Shown here in pieces: positions 1 through 7,373 of a DNA stretch of 15,300 bases (positions within the stretch are counted from its first letter, which is position 1; every line of letters starts with the position of its first letter). The translations under genes were made by a program, and so were the position numbers. This DNA comes from Deltaproteobacteria bacterium (GTDB lineage: Bacteria > Desulfobacterota_B > Binatia > UBA9968). The DNA is taken from positions 1 through 15,300 of the forward strand of contig VBKY01000264.1 in the NCBI GenBank assembly GCA_005879255.1, in the 5' to 3' direction. A model generated the notes under the pieces. That model saw nothing but the letters and a program-made list of their open reading frames with translations. It ran no database searches and was not told where the DNA came from.

Positions 1-1
1 T

Positions 2-1714
2 TTGGTCACGCTCGGCGTAGAGAGTTACGCCGGGGTGCCGCTCTTGAATAGCCAAGGTGAGGTGGTGGGTCATCTGGTGGTGATGGATAACCAACCCCGT
101 GTCTTCGGCAAGCAAGAGCTAAGGATCTTGCGCATCTTTGCGACGAGAGCCGGGGCGGAGTTAGAAAGAAGCCGCTCCGAAGCTTCACTCAAGCGCAGTG
201 AAGCTCAGCGCCGCATGCTGCTCGACATCAACAATGCCGTCATCTCCAAACTCAGTCGCGAAGAGCTGTGGACGGCGATCGGCGAAGCGGTTCGCCGGGT
301 GGTGCCGTTCGATCGCCTGGCGCTGTCCGAATACGATTCCAAACAAGACTGTTTGCGCATTGTGAACTATGCGGGTCCTTACCGACGCGAAGATTACACT
401 CCCATCGGCCGGCAGCTCGTATTGGGCGATAGTCCAGCGGGTTTGGCCTTTACCAGCCAAAAGTACGTCCTGCGCGGCGATCTCGAACTAGAACGTCGGA
501 CGGCTTCCGAAGAGCGTGCCTACGCACATGGCTTTCGTTCGATTTGCGCGCTGCCGCTCGTTGTGCGCGGCAAAAGTATCGGTGCGATCACCATCGGTAG
601 TCTTGACAGATCGCGCTATTCAGAGGCGGACGCCCAGTTTTTGATGGAAGTCGCGAATCAAATCGCTATCGCCGTGGATAATTTGCGGGCGCATGAAGAA
701 ACCAAGGCATTGAAGGCGAGATTCGAAGCGGAAGCAGTTTATCTCCAAGAAGAAATCAAGACCGAGCACAACTTCGAAGAGATCATCGGTCAGAGCTCGT
801 CGTTACGAGACGTGCTGCGAAAAGTCGAGCAGGTGGCGCCAACCGAAGCAACGGTGTTGATTCGCGGCGACACCGGTACCGGGAAGGAGCTGCTGGCGCG
901 CGCCGTGCATGATCGGAGCCGGCGCAAGGATCGACCCTTGGTCAAAGTGAATTGCGGTTCGATTCCCTCCGGGCTGGTGGAAAGCGAGCTATTTGGACAT
1001 GAGCGGGGCGCGTTCACGGGAGCCACTCAACGGCGCATCGGCCGGTTTGAGTTGGCCAATAGCGGAACGATATTTCTCGACGAAGTCACCGAGCTGCCGC
1101 TCGACACTCAAGTGAAACTTCTGCGCGTGCTTCAGGAAGGAGAATTTGAGCGGGTCGGCAGCAGTCAGACGATCAAAGTGGATGTGCGCGTCATCGCGGC
1201 TACAAACCGCGACTTGAATGAAATCGTCAAGAACGGGAGTTTTCGCGCCGACTTGTTTTACCGGCTTAACGTATTTCCGCTCGAGTCGCCGCCGCTGCGA
1301 GAGCGCAAGGGCGATATCCCATTGCTGGTGAATTTTTTCTTGAGCAGGTTTGGCAAAAAGCTCGGCAAAGAAGTGCATGGAGTATCGCAAAAATCGATGC
1401 AGAGTCTGGTCCAATACAGCTGGCCGGGAAACATTCGCGAATTGCAAAACGTTATCGAGCGGGCGGTGGTGGTGGCGCGTAGCCCGATGGTGCAGATCGA
1501 CGACTCGGTGCTCTGCAGCGAAACGGGCTCGATGGAAACCTCAACGATCGATACTTTGGAGAACGTCGAGCGCAGCCACATTGTGCGCGCCCTGACGGAA
1601 ACTCGTTGGGTGATTCACGGTAAAAAAGGCGCGGCGGAAATCTTGGGAATTAATCCGAGCACACTGCGCTCGCGCATCGATAAACTCGGCATTAAGAAAC
1701 CCTCGGCGCGCTAG
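2..1714 (+). CDS. Sigma-54-dependent transcriptional activator with GAF sensor domains (5' end outside window)
   Basis: This enhancer-binding activator would use ATP hydrolysis to open sigma-54 RNA polymerase promoters. The frame is open from the first bases, so the true start lies upstream. Using residue 1 at base 2, residues about 1-55 are the end of one GAF domain and about 85-235 a second GAF domain. A linker helix leads into the AAA+ domain. That domain shows Walker A GDTGTGKE (289-296), the sigma-54-contacting loop GAFTGA (336-341) and Walker B GTIFLDE (355-361). A Fis-type helix-turn-helix closes the protein (about 525-565). GAF plus AAA+ plus Fis is the FhlA-like layout, without a two-component receiver domain in the visible part. 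The ligand cannot be told from sequence. The gene converges on the lipoprotein gene 29 nt away, so its target is not obvious from context. I saw no convincing -24/-12 promoter within the window. Confidence 0.93.
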   Translation: MVTLGVESYAGVPLLNSQGEVVGHLVVMDNQPRVFGKQELRILRIFATRAGAELERSRSEASLKRSEAQRRMLLDINNAVISKLSREELWTAIGEAVRRVVPFDRLALSEYDSKQDCLRIVNYAGPYRREDYTPIGRQLVLGDSPAGLAFTSQKYVLRGDLELERRTASEERAYAHGFRSICALPLVVRGKSIGAITIGSLDRSRYSEADAQFLMEVANQIAIAVDNLRAHEETKALKARFEAEAVYLQEEIKTEHNFEEIIGQSSSLRDVLRKVEQVAPTEATVLIRGDTGTGKELLARAVHDRSRRKDRPLVKVNCGSIPSGLVESELFGHERGAFTGATQRRIGRFELANSGTIFLDEVTELPLDTQVKLLRVLQEGEFERVGSSQTIKVDVRVIAATNRDLNEIVKNGSFRADLFYRLNVFPLESPPLRERKGDIPLLVNFFLSRFGKKLGKEVHGVSQKSMQSLVQYSWPGNIRELQNVIERAVVVARSPMVQIDDSVLCSETGSMETSTIDTLENVERSHIVRALTETRWVIHGKKGAAEILGINPSTLRSRIDKLGIKKPSAR

Positions 1715-1743
1715 ACTTACTTGCCGGACGGATGGCCGCAGGA

Positions 1744-2370
1744 TCACATGTCGCCCCCACCTGAGCCCCCGCCACGGTAGCGGTTCAATTCGTCGCGCTG
1801 GGCCTGGTCAACTTCGTTTTCGATTTTGAGGCCTAACTGCTCGACTCGTGGAATTACGCTGCTCCAGTCCACCTGTGGCGCGGAAACCGCTTTGATCAAT
1901 GCCAGCAGTTCGGTGCTCAGCTGGCCGGAAGGATCCCAAAATTCACCAGCCACAGTGAAGCGTTTGATGTACTCGATGCGGTCGTAGACTCCCTGCAGCC
2001 CCGCTTGAATCTGTTTGCGGCTGGTTTCATTCATCTGCTCGCGCGCGCCGACGAGGCCAACGTAGAGCCGAGCGACGTCGTCGTCCTTGTTTTGTGCGAG
2101 AGCGCGATCCAGGGCTTGGCGAGCGAGCGAATATTTCATGGTCCCGTAGTAGGCGCGCCCGACGTAGGTCCAAGCGCTTTCTTGCAGCGGCGAGCCGCCG
2201 TTTTTGCTGTCGAGTGCCGCGGCCTGCTCGAAGTGGTGCACAGCGGCTTCCGGATTACCGGTGAGAAGCGCGAGTCTGCCCTCTTGGATTTGGTGCGCTG
2301 CTTGCGAGCCGGCGCAACCATACACCGACGCAAGAAGTAACAATCCGCAGATCAAAGCCGTCAGGTTCAT
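1744..2370 (-). CDS. TPR-containing outer-membrane-type lipoprotein
   Basis: The 208-residue product starts with a lipoprotein signal: a short polar N-terminus, a hydrophobic run (residues 3-16) and a lipobox-like V-Y-G-C with the lipidated cysteine at 19. After it come two or three TPR-like helical pairs (about 25-115), recognisable from the spacing of small and aromatic residues in segments such as GNPEAAVHHFEQAAALD and MKYSLARQALDRALAQN. The C-terminal third is helical without a known domain and ends in a glycine-rich tail, GGGSGGGDM. I chose the ATG at 2370 because it places the signal peptide at the N-terminus. The longer frame would begin with a TTG that coincides with the -35 box of the candidate promoter. 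TPR lipoproteins usually act as scaffolds in envelope complexes; the partner here is unknown. Confidence 0.8.
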   Translation of the reverse strand: MNLTALICGLLLLASVYGCAGSQAAHQIQEGRLALLTGNPEAAVHHFEQAAALDSKNGGSPLQESAWTYVGRAYYGTMKYSLARQALDRALAQNKDDDVARLYVGLVGAREQMNETSRKQIQAGLQGVYDRIEYIKRFTVAGEFWDPSGQLSTELLALIKAVSAPQVDWSSVIPRVEQLGLKIENEVDQAQRDELNRYRGGGSGGGDM

Positions 2371-2389
2371 CGATCCGCTGCTATCAGCT

Positions 2390-2418
2390 GTTATTGACCG
2401 TGACTGAAATTCCGTCAA
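2390..2418 (-). promoter_or_regulatory. Candidate sigma-70 promoter of the TPR lipoprotein gene
   Basis: On the minus strand TTGACG (2418-2413) is followed by a 17-nt spacer and AATAAC (2395-2390). The predicted transcription start is only about 10-15 nt before the ATG at 2370. The match is good for -35 and moderate for -10. Confidence 0.42.
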
Positions 2419-2519
2419 GCAAACGTTTCTCGGTACCGGGTTTTGCGACCGCCGTTAGGGTTTAATGATACCGGCAACGAATCGTCTTAATATCATGCCC
2501 GAATCCGGTGCGTAAATGG

Positions 2520-2543
2520 AAAAACCCGCCGTCCAAAGACGGC
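2520..2543 (-). terminator. Candidate intrinsic terminator after msrQ, overlapped by an alternative hairpin
   Basis: Read on the minus strand, GCCGTC-TTTG-GACGGC forms a perfect 6-bp stem, followed by GGG and a run of five T. It lies about 37 nt past the msrQ stop. A second hairpin just before it in the RNA (CGGCA, loop CTTAC, TGCCG; 2554-2540) would use the 5' arm of the terminator stem, so the two are mutually exclusive. The T-run is short and offset by three G, so termination strength is uncertain. Confidence 0.5.
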
Positions 2544-2579
2544 AGTAAGTGCCGCAAGGAGACTGACTGATCGACAAGC

Positions 2580-3230
2580 TTAACGGCTCGGCGCCGTCAG
2601 CGCCTTAAGAGTTAGTCGCGTGGCGAAGAACGACGACCACTTTACGAGTAGCCGGTAACCAAGGAGCAGAGTTAAAACTATCCCATATTGGACGGGGCGG
2701 CTTATATCCGCCTTCACCAACCAATAAAAGTGAATCACGCCGGCGACGGCGGCGAGGTAAACTAAGCGGTGCAGTTGCTGCCAGCGTTTGCCGAGGCGGC
2801 GAATCATACGCGCGGTCGAAGTGAGCGCCAGCGGGATCATCATCATGAAGGCCGTGAATCCTGCTGTGACGTATGGCCGCTTGAGAATATCTTTGGCGAT
2901 CCTGTTGAGATCGAAGAAATGATCTAGGCCGACAAACGTTGAAAAGTGGAGCAAGGCGTAAAAGAAAGCATATAGCCCAAGCATGCGGCGAAACTTAATG
3001 AGCTCGTTCCAGCCGGTGATCCGCCGCAGCGGCGTGACGGCCAAGCTCGACAACAAGAATATCAGCGCCCATGAGCCCGTGAAGCGGGTGATCGTATCGA
3101 TGGGGTTTGCGCCGAGATCGGCGTTGTAGGCGCGATAGGCGAGCTGGCTGACTGGAACGAGGCAAACTAGAAAGACCGACGGTTTGAGCCAGGTACTCCA
3201 TCTTGGAACAAGATAATTTGAACTTCGCAA
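2580..3230 (-). CDS. msrQ: MsrQ (YedZ) haem-b membrane subunit of the periplasmic methionine sulfoxide reductase
   Basis: MsrQ passes electrons from the respiratory chain or a flavin partner across the inner membrane to MsrP. The 216-residue protein has about six membrane helices of the ferric-reductase-like fold. Histidines at 95 (YALLHF), 154 (QQLHRLVYLA) and 167 (GVIHFYW) match the spacing of the conserved haem-ligand histidines of the family. The length fits E. coli MsrQ (about 211 residues). I chose the TTG at 3230. It follows the msrP stop by 14 nt and has GAAGGG about 10 nt upstream, while longer frames would run back into msrP. The adjacent msrP gene and shared strand make a two-gene msrPQ unit, as in many proteobacteria. 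The start codon is the only uncertain point. Confidence 0.93.
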   Translation of the reverse strand: MRSSNYLVPRWSTWLKPSVFLVCLVPVSQLAYRAYNADLGANPIDTITRFTGSWALIFLLSSLAVTPLRRITGWNELIKFRRMLGLYAFFYALLHFSTFVGLDHFFDLNRIAKDILKRPYVTAGFTAFMMMIPLALTSTARMIRRLGKRWQQLHRLVYLAAVAGVIHFYWLVKADISRPVQYGIVLTLLLGYRLLVKWSSFFATRLTLKALTAPSR

Positions 3231-3244
3231 TTTTTTTTGGCCCT

Positions 3245-4222
3245 TCAGTAGTACTTCTTCAGGTCCATTCCCTTGTACAAACTTGCCACCTGCTCGCCGT
3301 AGCCGTTGAACATGAGCGTCTTTCGGCGAAGAAATTCGCCGATGCGCCGTTCGGTGGCCTGGCTCCAGCGCGGATGATCGACCTCCGGATTGACATTGGA
3401 GTAAAAGCCATACTCCTGGGGCTGCATTATATTCCACGACGCCGCCGGTTGCTTCTCGACAAAGCGTAGTTTGACAATGGACTTGATGCTCTTAAAGCCG
3501 TACTTCCACGGCACGACTAAGCGCACCGGGGCGCCGTTCTGCGCCGGCAGAACTTCGCCATACAAGCCCACGGAGAGAAGCGTCAGCGGATGCATCGCTT
3601 CGTCCATGCGCAGTCCCTCGACGTAAGGCCACTCGAGCGCGCTGCCAAAGATACTCGGCTTCTGAGCTGGCATACGCTTGGGGTCATGGAGCGTGACGAA
3701 TTGAATGAATTTAGCGTTGTTAGTGGGCTCCACTTGATTGATCAAGGCACTGAGCGGAAACCCGACCCACGGTATCACCATCGACCAGGCTTCGACGCAG
3801 CGTAAGCGATAAATCCGCTCTTCGAGCGGGCTCAATTTCATGATGCCGTCAATGTCCAACGTCTTCGGCTTTTTCACTTCGCCTTCGACGGTTACGGTCC
3901 ACGGTCGCGTCGTCAAGTACTTCGCGTTCTGCTCCGGATCTCCTTTGTCAACGCCAAGCTCGTAAAAGTTGTTGTACGACGTGATGTCCTTGAATGAGTT
4001 GATTTTCTCACTAGTGTCGTACGCCGGCGGCCCCTTTTTTAAATTCTTCAATTTTTCGCCGGCGAGAGATTCACCTGGCGCCGACAGGTCGATTCCCGCC
4101 AACGCCGCGCCGGCGGCGAGCGCTACAGCCGACGCTGACGCGATGAATTGGCGACGGTTTAGATACAGCTCTTTCGGCGTGATCTCAGAAGATTTTATGT
4201 CTACTGGTTTCTTAATCAGCAT
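3245..4222 (-). CDS. msrP: MsrP (YedY) molybdopterin-dependent periplasmic methionine sulfoxide reductase
   Basis: MsrP reduces protein-bound methionine sulfoxide in the periplasm, repairing oxidised envelope proteins; it carries molybdopterin and receives electrons from MsrQ. The 325-residue product has a twin-arginine signal ([11 protein letters not shown] at 23-24, then a hydrophobic stretch to about 45), which fits export of a folded cofactor protein. The sulfite-oxidase-type core contains the molybdenum-ligand cysteine C142 in [15 protein letters not shown]. Other family hallmarks are GFPLSAL, the proline/glycine-rich [23 protein letters not shown] segment and the C-terminal [19 protein letters not shown]. 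The ATG at 4222 has GGAGGA 7 nt upstream. It lies 51 nt after the stop of the selenoprotein-like gene and 14 nt before msrQ, so the three are probably one transcript. Confidence 0.96.
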   Translation of the reverse strand: MLIKKPVDIKSSEITPKELYLNRRQFIASASAVALAAGAALAGIDLSAPGESLAGEKLKNLKKGPPAYDTSEKINSFKDITSYNNFYELGVDKGDPEQNAKYLTTRPWTVTVEGEVKKPKTLDIDGIMKLSPLEERIYRLRCVEAWSMVIPWVGFPLSALINQVEPTNNAKFIQFVTLHDPKRMPAQKPSIFGSALEWPYVEGLRMDEAMHPLTLLSVGLYGEVLPAQNGAPVRLVVPWKYGFKSIKSIVKLRFVEKQPAASWNIMQPQEYGFYSNVNPEVDHPRWSQATERRIGEFLRRKTLMFNGYGEQVASLYKGMDLKKYY

Positions 4223-4273
4223 CGCTTGTCCTCCACGACTATCTATGCATGGTTGCTAACAACAGATTGTCTG

Positions 4274-4798
4274 TCAGCTTCCCTCTGCGAGCAACTGTTT
4301 GATGACCGATTCAGTTTTCTGGTAAGCGCCCTCGCCGACATGGCTGTAGCGGATCACGCCTTTTCTGTCGACCACGACAATGGTTGGCCAAGCCCAGACG
4401 CCAAAGCGTTTCCAAATATCAAACCCATTGTCTTGCACAACCGGAAATTTGATGCCCAACCGCGCGGTTGCTTCCTGTACTTTAGCCAATCGTTTCTCCC
4501 AAGGAAACTCTGGTGAATGGACGCCAACGATGGTCAGGCCGGCTTGTTGATATTTATCATGCCACTCCCGCAACTGCGGGATGATGTTGCGACAGTTAAT
4601 TCAGCCGTAGGTCCAAAATTCTACCAAAACCACCCGGCCCTTTAAGTCCGCCATGGCCAATGGCTTGCTGTTGATCCAATTTTCCCCGGCGACGTCCGGG
4701 GCGACCCTTCCGGCGGTGATGGCCGTGCCGTGCTTCGGCCACACCGTCCCGACAGCAGCTAGCACGATTAAAGCCCAGAAAGTAGCCAATCGAAACAT
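4274..4798 (-). CDS. Exported thioredoxin-like (TlpA/DipZ-type) protein, probable selenoprotein with in-frame UGA at the active site
   Basis: Reading through one in-frame TGA (4603-4601) gives a 174-residue protein. It has a Sec-type signal peptide (hydrophobic residues about 5-18, likely cleavage after GTA near 26) and a complete thioredoxin fold. The active site reads VEFWTYG-U66-INC69-RNIIP, exactly where DipZ/TlpA relatives have FWTYxCINC. Downstream are GVHSPEFPWE, the cis-proline in WAWPT (P138) and GVIRYSHVGEGAY, all typical of DipZ-like redoxins. The frame is intact on both sides of the TGA, with no other lesion. A hairpin suited to selenocysteine insertion follows. The protein should act as a periplasmic thiol/selenol oxidoreductase; its place just before msrPQ suggests work on oxidative damage in the envelope. 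Alternatives are a single TGC-to-TGA sequencing error or a young nonsense mutation. The nearest Shine-Dalgarno-like AAGGGAG lies about 12 nt from the ATG, slightly far. No selA, selB, selC or selD is in the window. Confidence 0.8.
4567..4603 (-). other. Candidate bacterial SECIS element (UGA plus downstream hairpin)
   Basis: On the minus strand the UGA is at 4603-4601. Starting 21 nt after it, CCCGC-AGTT-GCGGG (4580-4567) forms a 5-bp all-GC stem with a four-base loop. The second loop base is G, at +27 from the UGA. Bacterial SECIS elements are known to have a G among the first two loop bases, about 16-37 nt after the UGA. A competing stem, CGCAAC pairing with GUUGCG (4591-4586 with 4574-4569), is also possible, so the fold needs testing. 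Confidence 0.6.
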
Positions 4799-4850
4799 CT
4801 CGCTGCGCCGCTCCCTTCGATCTGTCTGGAGTTGATATATATTTTTTTGC

Positions 4851-4899
4851 GCTGCCGATTATTGGATGATCGGCACCGTGCTTTGGTTGCTGCCGATCA
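4851..4899. promoter_or_regulatory. Inverted repeats upstream of the selenoprotein-msrPQ cluster, possible operator
   Basis: TGATCGGCA (4867-4875) and TGCCGATCA (4891-4899) form a perfect 9-bp inverted repeat with a 15-nt spacer. A further half-site, GCTGCCGATT, lies at 4851-4860. On the minus strand an AATAAT (4863-4858) could be a -10 box beside these sites, but no good -35 is seen. That pattern fits a regulator-dependent promoter, though the assignment is weak. Confidence 0.35.
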
Positions 4900-4956
4900 A
4901 TCACTCCCGTTCAAAACGTCAAGTATACTGCTAAAGTTCCCGAAACGGAGACGCGC

Positions 4957-4982
4957 AAAAAAAAGGGGAGCCAAGGCTCCCC
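4957..4982 (-). terminator. Strong intrinsic terminator of the small gene at 5009-5224
   Basis: On the minus strand GGGGAGCC-TT-GGCTCCCC (4982-4965) is a perfect 8-bp GC-rich stem followed directly by eight T (4964-4957). It lies about 26 nt past the stop of the small gene, and it separates that gene from the selenoprotein-msrPQ transcript. Confidence 0.9.
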
Positions 4983-5008
4983 CCGAGAACGCTGAGCTTT
5001 TTAAGGTG

Positions 5009-5224
5009 TCAGTGAATGACCTGGCTGGAGGCCGGGAGAGTTTCGAAATCTGTATCTAGATCAACCACATGTGAAGTTTTTCTTCTAAGAATCTCGATGA
5101 GCGCGAGCTGAGCCAGATTGTAAGCCTCTTTATCATTATCTGAGAATTCGAATGCAACCTCGCTGGCAGCCGCTATAAGTTGTCCCAAAGTGGTGTCGAG
5201 TTTGGCGCCACGGTGTTTTTCCAT
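5009..5224 (-). CDS. Small hypothetical protein (71 aa)
   Basis: I do not recognise the family. The 71-residue acidic protein has no signal peptide or membrane segment. It is mostly predicted helical, with a central run, FEFSDNDKEAYNLAQLALIEILRRK, that could be an amphipathic helix, and a polar tail. I take it as real because a strong intrinsic terminator follows it directly. It also has AAAGGAG upstream of the ATG at 5224, spaced about 11 nt. A second ATG at 5245, adding seven residues, has no better ribosome site and overlaps the AAAGGAG. The gene appears to be a single-gene unit, with mtgA upstream on the same strand across a gap of about 237 nt. Function unknown. Confidence 0.6.
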   Translation of the reverse strand: MEKHRGAKLDTTLGQLIAAASEVAFEFSDNDKEAYNLAQLALIEILRRKTSHVVDLDTDFETLPASSQVIH

Positions 5225-5461
5225 TGATTTATTCGCTCCTTTCATGACTCTCGGCGCGTGCTCCGGTTTTGATTTTGCCGGGGGTCTCTTACTTCTTTAG
5301 ACGAAGCCCAAGGGGAAAAGTTGTAGGGCTAAACCAAGACGGGCCGAAGAATCCGGCAAGGGTCGTGGAGGTTGGAGTCGAAGTCTCACGGCTACTTCCA
5401 TCCGAGCCGCTCAAACTTGCTGTAGTGGGCCCGAACGGGAAGCGCACAGATTGGCGTGTTT
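5225..5461. other. Gap between the small gene and mtgA; possible coding remnant on the plus strand
   Basis: No assigned gene lies here. The plus strand is open from a TTG at 5269 past 5461. Its middle part (such as VVEVGVEVSRLLPSEPLK and LAVVGPNGKRTDWRV) reads more like protein than random translation. It has no ribosome site and runs into the antisense of mtgA, so I treat it as a possible gene fragment at most. The promoter of the small gene should also lie here, but I cannot place it. Confidence 0.2.
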
Positions 5462-6223
5462 CTAGTCTTCCTCAGGCAAGAGCGGCGCCGCTTCCTCGAC
5501 CTTGTGAAAAAGTGGAAGTTGTCTGGCGCGCTGGTATTCCTCACTGCTGAGATAACCGACACTGGCGAGCCGGCTGAGAATCACGTTTCTACGGTTCAAT
5601 AGATTCCGCTCGTGCGAATTGCGCGGGCTGGGTAGTAGCGCGGCGAGAGTCGCTGCTTCAAGAGGATCTAACGACGCGGCGGACTTGTCAAAGTAGAAGC
5701 GCGCGGCGGCCTCGGCACCGTAAATATTTCGGCCAAATTCGACGACGTTCAGGTAGATCTCAAAGATTCGCCGTTTCGAGAGTTTTTGTTCGAGTTGCCA
5801 GGCGATAATGAGTTCTTTTATTTTGCGCAGCGGATTTTTCGACGGGCTCAAGTAGAGATTTTTTGCCAGCTGCATGGTGATCGTGCTGCCGCCGCGGCTG
5901 AAGCTCCAAGTTTCCCAGTCCTTTTTCAGCGATGCCTTGAGTTCGTTCAAGTCGACGCCCTTGTGGCTGTAGAACGCGGCGTCTTCGCTAATCAACACCG
6001 CCTTTTTCAGGTGTTCCGAGATCGCACCATAAAATATCCAGTTTTGTTGGCGCGGGCTGCGGATATTTTTCTTCTTGTACTCTTCTTCACGCAGCTCCAT
6101 TAGCGCCGTTGTCTTGGGATTTTTCTGGTTCAATTCCGACACGTCCGGAAGCGTGTAATAAATGTAAAAACCCAAGCCGACGATGACGGTCACGAGCACG
6201 CTTCTAAGAAAGACTTTTTTCAT
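5462..6223 (-). CDS. mtgA: Monofunctional biosynthetic peptidoglycan transglycosylase
   Basis: MtgA is an inner-membrane GT51 glycosyltransferase that polymerises lipid II into glycan strands without a transpeptidase domain. The 253-residue product has one N-terminal membrane helix (about 5-24) and then the GT51 domain. Its motifs appear in order: LISEDAAFYSHKGVD with catalytic E80, RGGSTITMQLAKNLYLS (110-126), RKIKELIIAWQLEQKLSK (133-150) and RRIFEIYLNVVEFG with the second glutamate E155. A final AATLAALLPSPRN follows. The length is normal for MtgA. The ATG at 6223 lies inside the end of mutY, a 20-nt overlap on the same strand, so the two genes are likely co-transcribed and translationally coupled. 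No clear ribosome site precedes the start. A short acidic tail (PLLPEED) ends the protein. Confidence 0.95.
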   Translation of the reverse strand: MKKVFLRSVLVTVIVGLGFYIYYTLPDVSELNQKNPKTTALMELREEEYKKKNIRSPRQQNWIFYGAISEHLKKAVLISEDAAFYSHKGVDLNELKASLKKDWETWSFSRGGSTITMQLAKNLYLSPSKNPLRKIKELIIAWQLEQKLSKRRIFEIYLNVVEFGRNIYGAEAAARFYFDKSAASLDPLEAATLAALLPSPRNSHERNLLNRRNVILSRLASVGYLSSEEYQRARQLPLFHKVEEAAPLLPEED

Positions 6224-7268
6224 GAATATCGAAGACGCGAAGCGCCTTCCTGGTCATCGACGACATAGGATAGTTGGTGAAATGGGACCGTTGGATCCAG
6301 CGCCAATGCGGGGCAGGAAAGCGCATCTCAGTGGCAGGAAGATAATCGAAGAGGTAAATCGGCGCGCGAATGCGGCGGTACGTGATGCTGTGGCGGAATT
6401 CGCCGATTCTCCGCGCTGTGGAGAATTCAGTGGGGAGAGCGCGCAATTGCCACCGAAGCGTGGTTTCCAGTTCGTTTCGCTTCATGGCTTCGCCCCCAGG
6501 AAATTCCCAGAGATGCGCCAGGAGACCTGTGGCGGCGCGGCGGCGCAGCAGAAGCTTGCCGCTGTGATGAACAATCGCCAATGGCCAAGTCACAGCGCTG
6601 ATTGCAGGTGCGCTCCGCCGCTGCGACACTGCGGCTAAATAATCGCCGGATCGCGCGGCGCAATCGGCAGCCACCGGACACGCGGCGCAATCCGGCTTTC
6701 GCGGCGCGCAAAGAGTCGCGCCCAGTTCCATCAAAGCTTGATTGAAATCTCCGGACCGGGACCGTGGCACGAGTTGGAGCGCGCGGCTATGAAGCTCTGT
6801 GTTGTCCGTCAGATTGAAAAGCCGGTTGAGAACGCGGCGCGCGTTGCCATCCAGCGCCGGGTATCGTTGCTGATAGGCGATACTCAATACCGCTCCAGCG
6901 GTATAGTCGCCGACGCCCGGCAGAGAACGTAGCGCATCATGATTGCGGGGAATTTTTCCATCGTAGCGCCGCACGAGCTGGCGCGCGGCCTGATTCAGAT
7001 TCTCGGCGCGCCGGTAATAGCCGAGGCCGGACCACATGCGCAGGATGCGTTGTTGCGGCGCCCGTGCCAGCGCTTCGACGGTCGGAAAAGCTTTTAAGAA
7101 TCTTTCATAATAGGGGATGACGGTCTTGACCTGGGTTTGCTGTAACATGGTTTCGGCGACCCAGATCGCATAGGGATCTCTGGTTTTTCGCCAAGGCAGA
7201 TCGCGTTTGTTCTTGTCATACCAGCGCAAGAGTCGGCGGCGGAGCGGGGCGAGATTTTTGGCGGACAT
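6204..7268 (-). CDS. mutY: A/G-specific adenine DNA glycosylase MutY
   Basis: MutY removes adenine mispaired with 8-oxoguanine, so it too belongs to oxidative-damage repair. The 354-residue protein has the catalytic glutamate E39 in WVAETMLQQTQV, the helix-hairpin-helix LPGVGDYTAGAV (about 116-127) and the catalytic aspartate D140 in ALDGNARRVLNR. The iron-sulfur cluster cysteines C187-x6-C194-x2-C197-x5-C203 have exact family spacing. A NUDIX-like C-terminal domain for 8-oxoG recognition follows, with WEFPGGE and the FRHSITYRRI segment. I use the ATG at 7268; a TTG directly before it would add one residue. No strong Shine-Dalgarno is seen. The gene starts a mutY-mtgA unit and diverges from the EamA permease gene. 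Confidence 0.96.
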   Translation of the reverse strand: MSAKNLAPLRRRLLRWYDKNKRDLPWRKTRDPYAIWVAETMLQQTQVKTVIPYYERFLKAFPTVEALARAPQQRILRMWSGLGYYRRAENLNQAARQLVRRYDGKIPRNHDALRSLPGVGDYTAGAVLSIAYQQRYPALDGNARRVLNRLFNLTDNTELHSRALQLVPRSRSGDFNQALMELGATLCAPRKPDCAACPVAADCAARSGDYLAAVSQRRSAPAISAVTWPLAIVHHSGKLLLRRRAATGLLAHLWEFPGGEAMKRNELETTLRWQLRALPTEFSTARRIGEFRHSITYRRIRAPIYLFDYLPATEMRFPAPHWRWIQRSHFTNYPMSSMTRKALRVFDIHEKSLS

Positions 7269-7373
7269 CAATGCAGTTCGGTGAGTTTTCGGTTATAAAG
7301 CACTTTAAACGAAAAGAGCTGTGAAGGGAACTAACGGCCGTAGGGGTACATTCACGTCTGTTTGTTCCAGACC

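Noticed and set aside
989..1447. Long minus-strand frame opposite the sigma-54 activator
   Set aside because: Antisense shadow of the AAA+ domain; no start signal or domain.
2517..2570. Plus-strand sequence resembling a ribosomal protein leader (GCCGTC-CAAA-GACGGC then GTGCCGCAAGG)
   Set aside because: No gene for a ribosomal protein, or any gene, follows on the plus strand. The minus-strand reading as a terminator after msrQ explains the stem and T-run better.
4601..4603. Simple nonsense pseudogene reading of the thioredoxin-like gene
   Set aside because: Both halves keep full domain features and the stop sits exactly on the redox cysteine with a suitable hairpin after it. A sequencing error or recent mutation remains possible but is less likely.
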